Assembly: GCA_016716325.1 (NCBI GenBank)
Contig: JADJWO010000001.1
Span: 1,178,001-1,242,000 of the forward strand
Reading direction: 5' to 3'
Origin: Nitrosomonadales bacterium
Lineage (GTDB): Bacteria > Pseudomonadota > Gammaproteobacteria > Burkholderiales > Gallionellaceae
Length of the DNA stretch: 64,000 bases
Shown: positions 35,365 through 43,675 of the stretch, piece after piece
How positions within the stretch are numbered: the first letter of the stretch is position 1
Layout: every line of letters begins with the position of its first letter
Notes under the pieces: generated by a model
The model's input: only the letters and a program-made list of their open reading frames with translations
What the model was told of the DNA's origin: nothing
Databases searched by the model: none
Translations under genes and position numbers: made by a program

Positions 35365-35931
35365 ATGAATCGCAAACAGAAGATCGCATTATGGGTGGGC
35401 CTGTTCAACCTCGCCCTGCTTCTATTGTTCCCTCCCTTTGATTCCTTCTCGTTCACCGACACCAAGTCGCTGATTTTCTCGGGCTTCCATTTCGTGTTCT
35501 CGGGCAGCAACAATGAAATCGTCAATACCGATCTGTTGTTCCTCGAAAACGTCGTGCTGCTGGTAAACGTCGGCATCGCCTGGCTGCTGCTGCGCGATAC
35601 GACGAATGCCTTGGGCTCCAAGCGGCATTTCAATTACCAGAACGCCATCCTGCTGGTGGTTGCCGTCAACCTGACAGTGATCCTGCTGTTCCCTCCATTC
35701 GAATATTTTTATGCAATCACCCATGCGCTGCTGCCGACCTTCCAGGGGTTCTACTTCATTTTCTCGGCAGACCCGATGTTCGCCATCGTGACGCCGATAC
35801 TGTATCTGGAAGTGTTCTTCGTGCTGTTCAATGGCGCGGTGCTGTGGCTGCTGTTCAGAAAGGACAAGGAGCGCGAAATGACCAATCAGGAAACGGTAGA
35901 CTTGATGCGCGAGATCAGCGGCAGGCATTGA
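35365..35931 (+). CDS. Membrane protein with an internal duplication, unknown function
   Basis: 188 residues with four predicted membrane helices. The sequence is built of two similar halves: LALLLLFPPFDSFSF...GFHFVFSGS and VILLFPPFEYFYAI...GFYFIFSAD, each followed by a second helix (VVLLVNVGIAWLLLRD and VFFVLFNGAVLWLLFRK). The C-terminus is a short cytoplasmic tail EMTNQETVDLMREISGRH. I do not recognise the family. The start at 35365 (MNRKQK) fits a positive-inside N-terminus; an upstream ATG at 35332 is possible. No operon partner: ttcA precedes by 68 bases and the next gene is convergent. Confidence 0.7.
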   Translation: MNRKQKIALWVGLFNLALLLLFPPFDSFSFTDTKSLIFSGFHFVFSGSNNEIVNTDLLFLENVVLLVNVGIAWLLLRDTTNALGSKRHFNYQNAILLVVAVNLTVILLFPPFEYFYAITHALLPTFQGFYFIFSADPMFAIVTPILYLEVFFVLFNGAVLWLLFRKDKEREMTNQETVDLMREISGRH

Positions 35932-35968
35932 ACAGGCGACAGCGGGCGCCGGCGGGAACCGGTCGCGA

Positions 35969-36427
35969 TCAGGTGGAGGGATGCACCGCGACCTTGAAGA
36001 TCACCTTGCGTATCGTGCCGCCGCCCACCAGCGGCGCGTGGGCATCCTCCGGGAAAAAAATGCAGAAATGATCCGGCGGCACCGGCACCCATGATGCCGG
36101 TGCATCGTGGAAGAAGCGGATATCCTTTTCCATGCTGTGCTCGCTGACCGGATTCAGGCAATCCGCCAACGGCTTCCATCCCATCGTTTCGTCGCCTTCC
36201 AGCACCAACTGGATGTCGATGTAACGACGATGCGCCTCCAGCTTCGCCATCTCCCTCGCCTTCGCGGGCACCTGCTCCACGATGGCGAACAGGTCGTCGC
36301 CTACGATGGGGTAGCGACCCGGTGCCAGCGCGAAGAAGTCAGTATCGCGGATATAGTCGAACGCGAGCGGGAACAGCGGGTGCAGCGCGGTATAGCGGGA
36401 GGATTGTGGGAGGGCGGAGAGAATCAT
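35969..36427 (-). CDS. YhcH/YjgK/YiaL family protein (DUF386)
   Basis: 152 residues. Members form a cupin-like beta barrel thought to act on sugars or sialic acid derivatives (EbgC, NanQ). Visible features: GDDLFAIVEQVPAKARE, LEAHRRYIDIQLVLEGDETM, the D-x-R-F-F-H segment and PDHFCIFFPEDAHAPLVG, with the conserved metal-site histidines and glutamates. Substrate unknown; no sugar catabolic genes are next to it. Confidence 0.85.
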   Translation of the reverse strand: MILSALPQSSRYTALHPLFPLAFDYIRDTDFFALAPGRYPIVGDDLFAIVEQVPAKAREMAKLEAHRRYIDIQLVLEGDETMGWKPLADCLNPVSEHSMEKDIRFFHDAPASWVPVPPDHFCIFFPEDAHAPLVGGGTIRKVIFKVAVHPST

Positions 36428-36445
36428 GGTGGGTGTCCTGGTTGA

Positions 36446-36922
36446 TTACTCGTTGACTGGCTTGATGGTCATGGTGCCTTTATACAAGCGCACGTCCATC
36501 CGGTTCAGGAACGACATACCCAGCAGCACATCCCCCTGAAGGTTAGGAGTGACGATTGCCGCCACGTCGTTCGCCACGATTCCACCCAGTTTTACGCTGG
36601 ACAGGCGGGTCATGTAGGCGACGGCATCACCGTTGGCTGTCTGCGTCCTGATGGCGCGGGTGCTCGTGATACCCAGACGGTCGGCCAGCCGTTGCGAGAT
36701 GGCCACATCCGTGGCACCGGTATCGACCATGACGGAAGCCTTCACATCATTGATGAAAGCTTCGGCGCGGTAATGGCCGGTAAGGTCCCTAGTCAGGATG
36801 ACCTCTTTTGCTTCGCCGAGTTTGCCGGCGGTATTTGGGTGATATTGCCGGTCGAAGAAATAGAACAGGCCGCCTGCCAGTACCAGCCAGATGAAGGAGA
36901 TGCCCGCGACACGTAGGTTCAT
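36446..36922 (-). CDS. Retropepsin-like aspartic protease (TIGR02281 type)
   Basis: 158 residues. One N-terminal membrane helix (about residues 5-22, VAGISFIWLVLAGGLFYFF) is followed by a clan AA aspartic protease domain with the catalytic motif SVMVDTGATDVAISQRLADR and the later hydrophobic-Gly motif GDVLLGMSFLNRMDV. Such proteins are single-pass inner-membrane proteases with the active site outside the cytoplasm; substrates unknown. Transcribed from the same strand as TrhP 18 bases upstream, so probably the same transcript. Start at 36922 preferred over a TTG at 36940. Confidence 0.85.
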   Translation of the reverse strand: MNLRVAGISFIWLVLAGGLFYFFDRQYHPNTAGKLGEAKEVILTRDLTGHYRAEAFINDVKASVMVDTGATDVAISQRLADRLGITSTRAIRTQTANGDAVAYMTRLSSVKLGGIVANDVAAIVTPNLQGDVLLGMSFLNRMDVRLYKGTMTIKPVNE

Positions 36923-36940
36923 GCTACGCCGTTCCCCCAA

Positions 36941-38443
36941 TCAGATGAATCTCGCCACCATGCCTTGTGCCAGTCCTCCCTGCAACGGGATGCGCACATG
37001 ATGGCCACTGCCGGGTGCAACGGAGAGCGCCTCACCTTCCAGACTCGTCATTTCCTTCAGCTCGACGATGGAATTGCCGGAAGGATGGATGATCTCCAGT
37101 TTGTCGCCGACCGAGAACTTGTTCTTCACGGCAATCTCGGCCATGCCATCCGCGCAAGCGACGATGTCGCCGACATACTGCTGGCGGAAGCTCTCTGAGT
37201 GCCCTCTCATATAGTTCTGTTGCTCATGCGTGTGGTGACGTTCGTAGAAGCCGTCGGTGTAACCGCGGCTGGCCAGTGCATCCAGTGCGCCCAGCAGTTT
37301 CAGATCGAAGGAGCGTCCCTTTAAGGCGTCGTCGATGGCCTGGCGATACACCTGCGCGGTGCGCGCCACGTAGTAGATGGACTTGGTGCGGCCTTCCACC
37401 TTCAGCGAATCGATACCGATCTTCACCAGTCGCTCGACATGTTCTACGGCGCGCAGGTCCTTGGAGTTCATGATGTAGGTGCCGTGTTCGTCTTCCAGAA
37501 CCGGCATCAGTTCTTCCGGATGGTCCGGGCGCGAGATCATGTACACGCGGTCGGCCAGCGGATGACGCGGCTGCGAACCGCAATCGGACAGCGCACTTTC
37601 ACCCAGCGCCTTGTCGAAATCGAAGTCCAGCTTTTCAGGTTGGCTGTCTTCTGCCAACCCTCTCCCTAGCCCTCTCCCGCAAGCGGGAGAGGGAACATTT
37701 GCCCTCTCTCCCTCAGGGAAATAACCAGCGACTTGCCCGCTTGCGGGCTTAATCGAATGGCTAGTTGTTCCATCAGAGTTGGAGAGAGGGTTTGCCTTTT
37801 CGATGTGCCCGGTGCCGTCTTCGGCAGCATTCTCCACTTTGTAGTCCCAGCGACAGGAGTTGGTGCATGTACCCTGGTTGGCGTCACGGTGGTTGAAGTA
37901 GCCGGACAGCAGGCAGCGGCCGGAGTAGGCGATGCACAGCGCGCCGTGCACGAACACTTCCAGCTCCATGTCCGGGCATTGCTGGCGGATCTCCTCGATC
38001 TCGTCCAGCGACAGTTCGCGCGACAGGATGACGCGCGACAGGCCGATGGACTTCCAGAACTTCACCGCCGCGAAGTTGACAGTGTTGGCTTGCACGGAGA
38101 GATGGATGACCTGCTCCGGCCAGCGTTCGCGCACCATGGCGATCAGGCCGGTGTCGGCCATGATCAGCGCGTCGGGCTTCATCGCGATGACGGGTTCCAT
38201 GTCGGCCATGTAGGTCTTCACCTTGGCATTGTGCGGCATCAGGTTGCTGGCGACGTAGAACTGCTTGCTCAGCCCGTGCGCCTCCGTGATACCCTGCGCG
38301 AGCTGTTCCAGCTTGAATTCGTTGTTGCGCACACGCAGGCTGTAGCGCGGCTGTCCGGCATAGACCGCGTCCGCGCCGTAGGCGTAGGCGGCGCGCATCT
38401 TATCCAGCGAAGCGGCGGGGAGTAAGAGTTCGGGTGGTTTCAT
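36941..38443 (-). CDS. trhP: tRNA uridine hydroxylation protein TrhP (YegQ), U32 peptidase family
   Basis: 500 residues from MKPPELLLPAASLDKMRAAY. In Escherichia coli TrhP/YegQ makes 5-hydroxyuridine at tRNA position 34 with prephenate. U32 signature: ELEVFVHGALCIAYSGRCLL then SGYFNHRDANQGTC, with the cysteines of the likely iron-sulfur site, and DEHGTYIMNSKDLRAVEHVE and SLKVEGRTKSIYYVARTAQV. The C-terminal beta barrel (EIAVKNKFSVGDKLEIIHP) is present. The stretch from NAAEDGTGHI to RHPLADRVYM is about 90 residues, much longer than in E. coli. It holds two repeat elements: a CCCTCTCCCGC/GCGGGAGAGGG palindrome and a shortened copy of hairpin repeat B. The longer reading beginning at 38758 lacks family similarity. 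Confidence 0.9.
   Translation of the reverse strand: MKPPELLLPAASLDKMRAAYAYGADAVYAGQPRYSLRVRNNEFKLEQLAQGITEAHGLSKQFYVASNLMPHNAKVKTYMADMEPVIAMKPDALIMADTGLIAMVRERWPEQVIHLSVQANTVNFAAVKFWKSIGLSRVILSRELSLDEIEEIRQQCPDMELEVFVHGALCIAYSGRCLLSGYFNHRDANQGTCTNSCRWDYKVENAAEDGTGHIEKANPLSNSDGTTSHSIKPASGQVAGYFPEGERANVPSPACGRGLGRGLAEDSQPEKLDFDFDKALGESALSDCGSQPRHPLADRVYMISRPDHPEELMPVLEDEHGTYIMNSKDLRAVEHVERLVKIGIDSLKVEGRTKSIYYVARTAQVYRQAIDDALKGRSFDLKLLGALDALASRGYTDGFYERHHTHEQQNYMRGHSESFRQQYVGDIVACADGMAEIAVKNKFSVGDKLEIIHPSGNSIVELKEMTSLEGEALSVAPGSGHHVRIPLQGGLAQGMVARFI
37650..37790 (-). repeat. Two repeat elements inserted in-frame in trhP
   Basis: A perfect palindrome CCCTCTCCCGC (37670-37680) - AA - GCGGGAGAGGG (37683-37693), then a relative of hairpin repeat B at 37718-37780 (ATAACCAGCGACTTGCCCGC ... 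GAATGGCTAGTTG). Together they encode GTTSHSIKPASGQVAGYFPE and GERANVPSPACGRGLGRGLA. The frame is kept. Confidence 0.85.
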
Positions 38444-38581
38444 CGGGGCATTATAACGTAGTGGTTTATGGCTTCCGCGCCCCACCACCAAGTGCCACTT
38501 GCCAGAAAATCTATTATTCGGCGAGAATTCAAACGGTTGGCCATAGAGGCCAGCCATTCGCCCACATGAAAGGCAGCGCAG

Positions 38582-40258
38582 ATGACCGATCCGGATAGTG
38601 ATGTCATGCAGGAAATCGAACTGGTTGCTTCGATCGGCGCCGAATTCACTGAATCTGTCGAGCTGGACGAGACCTTGCGCAACACCACGCTGCGCGTGAT
38701 GGAACATCTGGATGCCGAGGCAGCCTCGGTATTTCTGCTGGATCCGGAAGGGACGCATTTGATCTGCCGTTTTTGTGCGGGCGCCGTGGATATCACCGGT
38801 TTGGTTGTGCCGTTTGGCAAGGGGATATTGGGACGCGCGGTGATGAACAACACGCTGGAAACGGTACTGGATGTCTGTGGCGACAAGGATTTCAACAGCA
38901 AGGTTGATGAAAAAACCAGCTTCGTGACACGCTCCATCCTGTGCGCTCCACTGTCAATGAAAGGCAAACCTTTCGGCGCTATCGAAATCATCAATAAAAC
39001 CGGTTCCAATCCCTTGTTTACCGTCAAGGACGGCCGGCTGCTTTCGGCGCTGGCGTCATTGTCGGCTTTTGCCATCCATCATGCGCGCATGACCGAAGAG
39101 AAGGTTGCACAAGAGGCGTTGCGCCAGGAAATTCGTCTGGCGGGAGAAATTCAACGCAGCTTGTTGCCCAAGGATCCGGATCCCACCTTTCCGATATTCG
39201 GCATCAATCTGCCCGCATACGAAATTTCGGGGGATTTCTATTCGCATGTGGAATTGGCCGACGGGCGCATTGCTTTCAGCCTGGGCGATGTATCCGGCAA
39301 GGGCATCCGCGCTTCGATGCTGATGTCCAAGACCATCAGTCTGTTTCAATGCCTGTGCAAGACCATGCCGCAACCGGCCGGATTGCTGGCCGCAATCAAC
39401 GATGAAGTGGCGGCAACCAGTTCGCATGGCATGTTCGTCACCATGATCGTGGGCATCTACGAACCATCCACCCAAAAGGTTGTGTTTGCCAATGCCGGAC
39501 ACCTGCCGCCCGTCTTGCGCAACATCCATGGGGAGTTCACGAGCTTCGAGGCCGGTATGCCGCCGCTGGGCATAATGGCCGGCATCGAGTTTCAGGACGA
39601 GACGTTGCGCCTGCAGGACGGCAGCCTGTATCTGTACAGCGACGGCGTAACTGAAGCCGGCGGCGAGGATGTGGGGGAGGAGGGATTGAAAGCGATGCTG
39701 GACGAATTCGCTCCGTATCCGCCCATGCAACGCTTGCGCGGCATCGTCGGGCAACTTTCTTCACGCAGCCAGACTTTACATGACGACATCACGTTGCTGG
39801 TCATCGAGCCCGCCAGGACGCATCCTGTCGAAACGCTCAAATTCCCCTCCGATCCGGCCACATTATCGGAAATGCGCCGCCGGATACGTGATATGGTTAC
39901 GTCCGTCGGCGCAACAGCAGAACTGACCGAAGCGATCGAGGTCGCCCTCAACGAAGCATGCATGAATGTGATCCAGCATGGTTATGGTGGTAACACCCGG
40001 GGGGACTACGAGCTGCGGGTCATACACAATAAAAACAGGCACGCGATGATTTTCGAACTGCTCGACCACGCACCGCCGGCGGACAGGACAAAAATCAAAT
40101 CGCGGTCATTGGAGGATATCCGCCCCGGCGGGTTGGGTGTCTATTTCATCCAGCAACTGATGGATGAAATGGAATTCCGCACCCCGCCGGAAGGTTACGG
40201 CAACCTGCTCTATATGAGCGTCAGCCTTGACAAGCAGGTTATTTGGGGGGCCTCATGA
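38582..40258 (+). CDS. GAF - PP2C (SpoIIE/RsbU) phosphatase - anti-sigma-type kinase fusion
   Basis: 558 residues in three domains: GAF sensor (about 15-170), SpoIIE-type serine phosphatase (about 190-410, EIQRSLLPKDPDP, ISGDFYSHVELADGRIAFSL, GDVSGKGIRASMLMSKT, FANAGHLPPVL, YLYSDGVTEAGG, TLHDDITLLVIE), and a C-terminal HATPase domain of the RsbW/SpoIIAB type (about 425-550, EVALNEACMNVIQHGYGG, then RPGGLGVYFIQQLMDEM). In partner-switching systems the phosphatase activates and the kinase inactivates a STAS antagonist. The STAS gene follows with a 4-nt overlap (ATGA). No sigma factor is nearby; instead an MlaE-type transporter follows directly. Confidence 0.9.
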   Translation: MTDPDSDVMQEIELVASIGAEFTESVELDETLRNTTLRVMEHLDAEAASVFLLDPEGTHLICRFCAGAVDITGLVVPFGKGILGRAVMNNTLETVLDVCGDKDFNSKVDEKTSFVTRSILCAPLSMKGKPFGAIEIINKTGSNPLFTVKDGRLLSALASLSAFAIHHARMTEEKVAQEALRQEIRLAGEIQRSLLPKDPDPTFPIFGINLPAYEISGDFYSHVELADGRIAFSLGDVSGKGIRASMLMSKTISLFQCLCKTMPQPAGLLAAINDEVAATSSHGMFVTMIVGIYEPSTQKVVFANAGHLPPVLRNIHGEFTSFEAGMPPLGIMAGIEFQDETLRLQDGSLYLYSDGVTEAGGEDVGEEGLKAMLDEFAPYPPMQRLRGIVGQLSSRSQTLHDDITLLVIEPARTHPVETLKFPSDPATLSEMRRRIRDMVTSVGATAELTEAIEVALNEACMNVIQHGYGGNTRGDYELRVIHNKNRHAMIFELLDHAPPADRTKIKSRSLEDIRPGGLGVYFIQQLMDEMEFRTPPEGYGNLLYMSVSLDKQVIWGAS

Positions 40259-40587
40259 CTCACACTGTTACGACTCGCGGCAAACTGAAGATTCTCGCCC
40301 TTTCCGGCGAAATAGACATGCATGCATCCCCCGCAGCCAGACAGGTAATCCTCGATCTGGTCAAGACCAATTCGCCCGTGGCGATCGATCTCTCTGCGGT
40401 GAAATACATGGATAGCTCTGGTGTCGCCACACTGGTGGAAGGTTTGCAGAATGCAAAGAAACTGGGGCAGGGCTTCGTGCTGCTCGCTCCGACAGGCAGT
40501 GTGCTGGGCGTCATCAAGCTGGCCAGACTGGACAAGGTGTTCCGTATAGCCGCCAGCGCGGGGGAGTGCGACGATCTTGCCGAATAG
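40255..40587 (+). CDS. STAS-domain protein (RsbV or MlaB-like)
   Basis: 110 residues. STAS core LKILALSGEIDMHASPAARQ and VAIDLSAVKYMDSSGVATLV; the phospho-acceptor serine of antagonist STAS proteins is expected in DSSG. It is translationally coupled to the phosphatase/kinase gene upstream (ATGA) and to the permease gene downstream (its last 11 bases overlap). Two roles are possible: target of the upstream phosphatase and kinase, as in RsbV, or the STAS subunit (MlaB-like) of the lipid transporter. The gene order suggests it may do both. Confidence 0.88.
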   Translation: MTHTVTTRGKLKILALSGEIDMHASPAARQVILDLVKTNSPVAIDLSAVKYMDSSGVATLVEGLQNAKKLGQGFVLLAPTGSVLGVIKLARLDKVFRIAASAGECDDLAE

Positions 40588-41389
40588 CCTGTTGCGAGCA
40601 CCACTGGCCGCCCTTGAATGGGCCGGCCGGCAGACGGTCAAACTGGGCGACGAGGCCGGCTATGCCAGCGCGCTGCTGTTCGAAAGCCTGTACTGGTTGC
40701 TGCTGGGTCACTGGCGCAATCAGCCGGTGCGGGTTGCGGCGGTATTCAAGGAGGCGGTCGAGGTCGGCGTCCGCGCCATTCCCATCGTATCCATCGCCTG
40801 TTTCGCCACTGGAACGATGCTTGCGATGCAGGGTATCCACACACTCCGGCAATTCGGTGCCGAATCCCAGGTCGTAATGGGAATCGCCTATTCGGTGAGC
40901 CGCGAGTTTGCACCGTTGATCACCGGCATTTTTGTTGCGGGGCGTTCCGGCTCCGCCGTGGCGGCGCGCATCGGCACGATGATGGTGTCGCAGGAAATCG
41001 ACGCGTTGCGCGTCATCGGGATCAATCCGGTGCGCTATCTGGTCGCGCCGTTGCTGGTTGCGCTGATGTTCACCCTGCCCTGCCTGACGGTACTGGCCAA
41101 TCTGGTCGCCATGCTGGGTGGTGCCCTGTATTGTCTGGCCGCGCTGGGCATGCCGCTGGAGATATTTTTTGACCGCAGCTTTGTGGTATTGACCACAGAC
41201 GATGTGGTGGGGGGGCTCTACAAGAGCATCGCATTCGCCATGCTGATCGCAATCATCGGCGCGACAAACGGCTTCCAGGTCACGAGTGGCGCGGAAGGGG
41301 TGGGGCGTGCGACGACGCGTTCGGTGGTGTTGTGCATCGTCTCCATCATTCTTGCCGACATGTTGTTCACCGGATTCCTGAGCCGCTGA
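40577..41389 (+). CDS. mlaE: MlaE-family ABC transporter permease
   Basis: 270 residues. MlaE permeases move phospholipids between the inner membrane and MCE proteins. Family blocks: VGVRAIPIVSIACFATGTML, LVAGRS-like segment ITGIFVAGRSGSAVAARIGT, MMVSQEIDALRVIGINPVRY, and 5-6 membrane helices. Starts with TTG at 40577, inside the end of the STAS gene, with GGGGAG about 10 nt upstream. In E. coli the mlaB STAS gene is the last of its operon; here the STAS gene comes first. Confidence 0.9.
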   Translation: MPNSLLRAPLAALEWAGRQTVKLGDEAGYASALLFESLYWLLLGHWRNQPVRVAAVFKEAVEVGVRAIPIVSIACFATGTMLAMQGIHTLRQFGAESQVVMGIAYSVSREFAPLITGIFVAGRSGSAVAARIGTMMVSQEIDALRVIGINPVRYLVAPLLVALMFTLPCLTVLANLVAMLGGALYCLAALGMPLEIFFDRSFVVLTTDDVVGGLYKSIAFAMLIAIIGATNGFQVTSGAEGVGRATTRSVVLCIVSIILADMLFTGFLSR

Positions 41390-41390
41390 T

Positions 41391-42194
41391 ATGTTACCTC
41401 CAGACATTCCAGCCATCGAGGTGAGCAAACTGGTTTCGCACTATGGCGATCGCGAGATATTGCACGGCATAGACATGACCGTGGCGCAGGGCGAAATCAT
41501 GGTCATCATGGGCGGCAGCGGCTCCGGCAAGAGCACATTGCTGCGTCATTTGCTGGGCTTGAATCAGCCGACGTCCGGGGTAATCAAACTGCTCGGAAAC
41601 GACATCACGCGCATCTCCGCACGACAAATGTTTGCCTTGCGCAGGCAGATCGGCGTGTCGTTCCAGGGCGGGGCATTGTTCAATTCGATGAGCGTGGGAG
41701 ACAATGTGGCGCTGCCGTTGCGCGAACATACCAGGCTGGACGACAACACCATACGGATCATGGCACGCATGAAGCTTGAAGTGGTCAACCTGAACGGCTT
41801 CGAGGATCTGATGCCGGGCGAGCTGTCAGGCGGCATGCTGAAACGGGCCGCACTGGCACGCGCCATTGCGCTTGACCCGAGTTTGCTGTTTTTCGATGAG
41901 CCATCGGCGGGGCTCGACCCGGTGGCATCGGTCGAACTGGACGAGCTGATTCTGAATTTGCAGGAAGCGATGGGAATGAGCATCGTGGTGGTAACGCATG
42001 AACTGGAAAGCGCATTCAAGATTGCAGACCGTATCACGGTACTCGACCAGGGCAGCATTCTGATGGTGGGAACGGTGGAGGAAGTGCGCAACTCGGATCA
42101 CCCGCGCATCATCAGCCTGCTGCACCGCAAACCGCGCCAGGATGAAGTTGATGCCGACGCGTACTTGCAACGTTTGACCCGCGAACTTGTATAG
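41391..42194 (+). CDS. mlaF: MlaF-family ABC transporter ATPase
   Basis: 267 residues. Walker A GGSGSGKSTLLRHLLG, Q-loop SFQGGALFNSMSVGDN, ABC signature MPGELSGGMLKRAALARAIA, Walker B LLFFDEPSAGLDP, and the switch histidine VVVTHELESAFKIAD. Drives the lipid transporter with the permease and MCE protein next to it. It starts 1 base after the mlaE stop. Confidence 0.95.
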   Translation: MLPPDIPAIEVSKLVSHYGDREILHGIDMTVAQGEIMVIMGGSGSGKSTLLRHLLGLNQPTSGVIKLLGNDITRISARQMFALRRQIGVSFQGGALFNSMSVGDNVALPLREHTRLDDNTIRIMARMKLEVVNLNGFEDLMPGELSGGMLKRAALARAIALDPSLLFFDEPSAGLDPVASVELDELILNLQEAMGMSIVVVTHELESAFKIADRITVLDQGSILMVGTVEEVRNSDHPRIISLLHRKPRQDEVDADAYLQRLTRELV

Positions 42195-42203
42195 GATGGA
42201 ACC

Positions 42204-43043
42204 ATGAAGCGCAACAACATCAATTACACACTGGTCGGCACGTTCGTGCTGGTCACAATGGCCTTGCTGATCTACGCGCTGGCGCGCCTGAGCGGACACG
42301 GCGAAAAACACGACGTGTATTACGCGACCTTTCCCAATGTAGCCGGCATCGCCGACGGCTCGCCGGTCACTTACGATGGCTACCAGGTGGGAAATGTGCA
42401 GGCCATTGCGCCGGTTACCCGGGACGGGCGCATCCATTATCGGGTAAAGATGCTGTTCAAACATGACTGGAAAATTCCAACAGACAGTACTGCCACAATC
42501 GGTTCTGCCGGGTTGCTGTCCGGCCAGCTTGTCGATGTACAGCAGGGCAAGCAGCCGTCTTTCCTGAAGCCCGGGGATGACATTGCGGTCGTAAGCAATA
42601 CACCATTGATCGCCGCATGGAGCGGCTTGGCCAGCGATCTGCGCAGCATCGCGCGCGATGATATGCGCCCCGCCCTGCAAAGCTTGAATCATCGGGTCGA
42701 CAGCCTGGGCAACATGCTGGAACACAAGGGGGGGACAACACTTGACCAGGCCAGCGCCGCGCTGATACGCATGAATACCGCCGCCGAGAATTTCGGACAA
42801 CTGTTGAACGCCGAAAATCGGCAGCATATGAGCAGCATCCTGAAAAACGGCGACCAGACCATGATCGATTTCGAGCAGACGCAGGACGATATCCGCTATG
42901 CCATGCAGCAAACCCATACCATTCTGTCCAACCTCGAGCGGGCAAGCCTTCACATGAACGAGTTGTCGCGCCGGTTACATGAAAGCCCCTCGGCGATATT
43001 CAGCAGTCCCGCACCCGTTGAACCTTCGGAAGAAAAGAAATGA
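42204..43043 (+). CDS. mlaD: MCE-domain substrate-binding protein (MlaD/PqiB-like)
   Basis: 279 residues. One N-terminal membrane helix (NYTLVGTFVLVTMALLIYAL) and an MCE domain (about 40-115, VYYATFPNVAGIADGSPVTY, GYQVGNVQAIAP, STATIGSAGLLSGQLVDVQQ), then a helical C-terminal part (QSLNHRVDSLGNMLEHKGG). MCE proteins form hexameric rings that pass lipids across the periplasm. The stop overlaps the next gene by 4 nt. Confidence 0.9.
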   Translation: MKRNNINYTLVGTFVLVTMALLIYALARLSGHGEKHDVYYATFPNVAGIADGSPVTYDGYQVGNVQAIAPVTRDGRIHYRVKMLFKHDWKIPTDSTATIGSAGLLSGQLVDVQQGKQPSFLKPGDDIAVVSNTPLIAAWSGLASDLRSIARDDMRPALQSLNHRVDSLGNMLEHKGGTTLDQASAALIRMNTAAENFGQLLNAENRQHMSSILKNGDQTMIDFEQTQDDIRYAMQQTHTILSNLERASLHMNELSRRLHESPSAIFSSPAPVEPSEEKK

Positions 43044-43645
43044 GCCCTATGATCAAACTCCCGGTCTGTATTGTGATTCTTGCATTGGCAGGATGCCAGT
43101 CTGCGCCGCCGGTCCCGACCGACAGGTATTACCGTTTGGAAGCGGTTCGGGGCAATGCCGCACCCGCGACTCCCGTGTTGGACGAAACGCTCTATATTGC
43201 GCCGTTGCGGGCTGATGGCCCGTACGCCGAGCGCGCCATGTTATATGCGGCGGAAGATCAGCCGCGCGCCTTGCAGCAGTACCACTATCAGCATTGGAGC
43301 GAGTCGCCAGCGATACTGTTGCAGCAGCACATGCGGGCCAGCCTGGAAGCCATGGTTGTTGCGCCGCATGTAACGGATATTCCCTCGGGAAGCGGAATAG
43401 GATTTCTTTTGAATGCACGGATATTGCGCCTGGAAAAGATCGGCACCGGAAGCACTGCGCGCGCAGTGGTTTCCCTGCGTCTTGCGCTGCAAAAAAGAAA
43501 ATCGTCTGCACCGTTGCTGGAGCGCAGTTATAGCGCGGAGATCATGACGGGAGGCGATAGCCAGCATGCGTACGTCATGGCGTGCGAAGCCGGATTGAGG
43601 AACATCTATGCCGAATTTCTCGGGGATATCAAAACGCTGCGATAA
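43040..43645 (+). CDS. ABC transporter auxiliary lipoprotein (PqiC-like, DUF330)
   Basis: 201 residues. Signal and lipobox IVILALAGCQSAPPV; the mature part has DRYYRLEAVRG at its start and ALQQYHYQHWSESPAILLQQ, the pattern of ABC_trans_aux lipoproteins that accompany MCE systems such as PqiABC. Probably outer-membrane anchored receiver of the MCE conduit. Last gene of the operon that begins at 38582 (overlap ATGA with the MCE gene). Confidence 0.88.
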   Translation: MSPMIKLPVCIVILALAGCQSAPPVPTDRYYRLEAVRGNAAPATPVLDETLYIAPLRADGPYAERAMLYAAEDQPRALQQYHYQHWSESPAILLQQHMRASLEAMVVAPHVTDIPSGSGIGFLLNARILRLEKIGTGSTARAVVSLRLALQKRKSSAPLLERSYSAEIMTGGDSQHAYVMACEAGLRNIYAEFLGDIKTLR

Positions 43646-43675
43646 CCGTTGCAATTGACCGAACTGAATAGGAGT

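Noticed and set aside
38444..38758. N-terminal extension of TrhP to 605 residues
   Set aside because: The extra 105 residues have no family similarity; the ATG at 38443 starts with the conserved KPPELLLPA and is followed by the normal domain.
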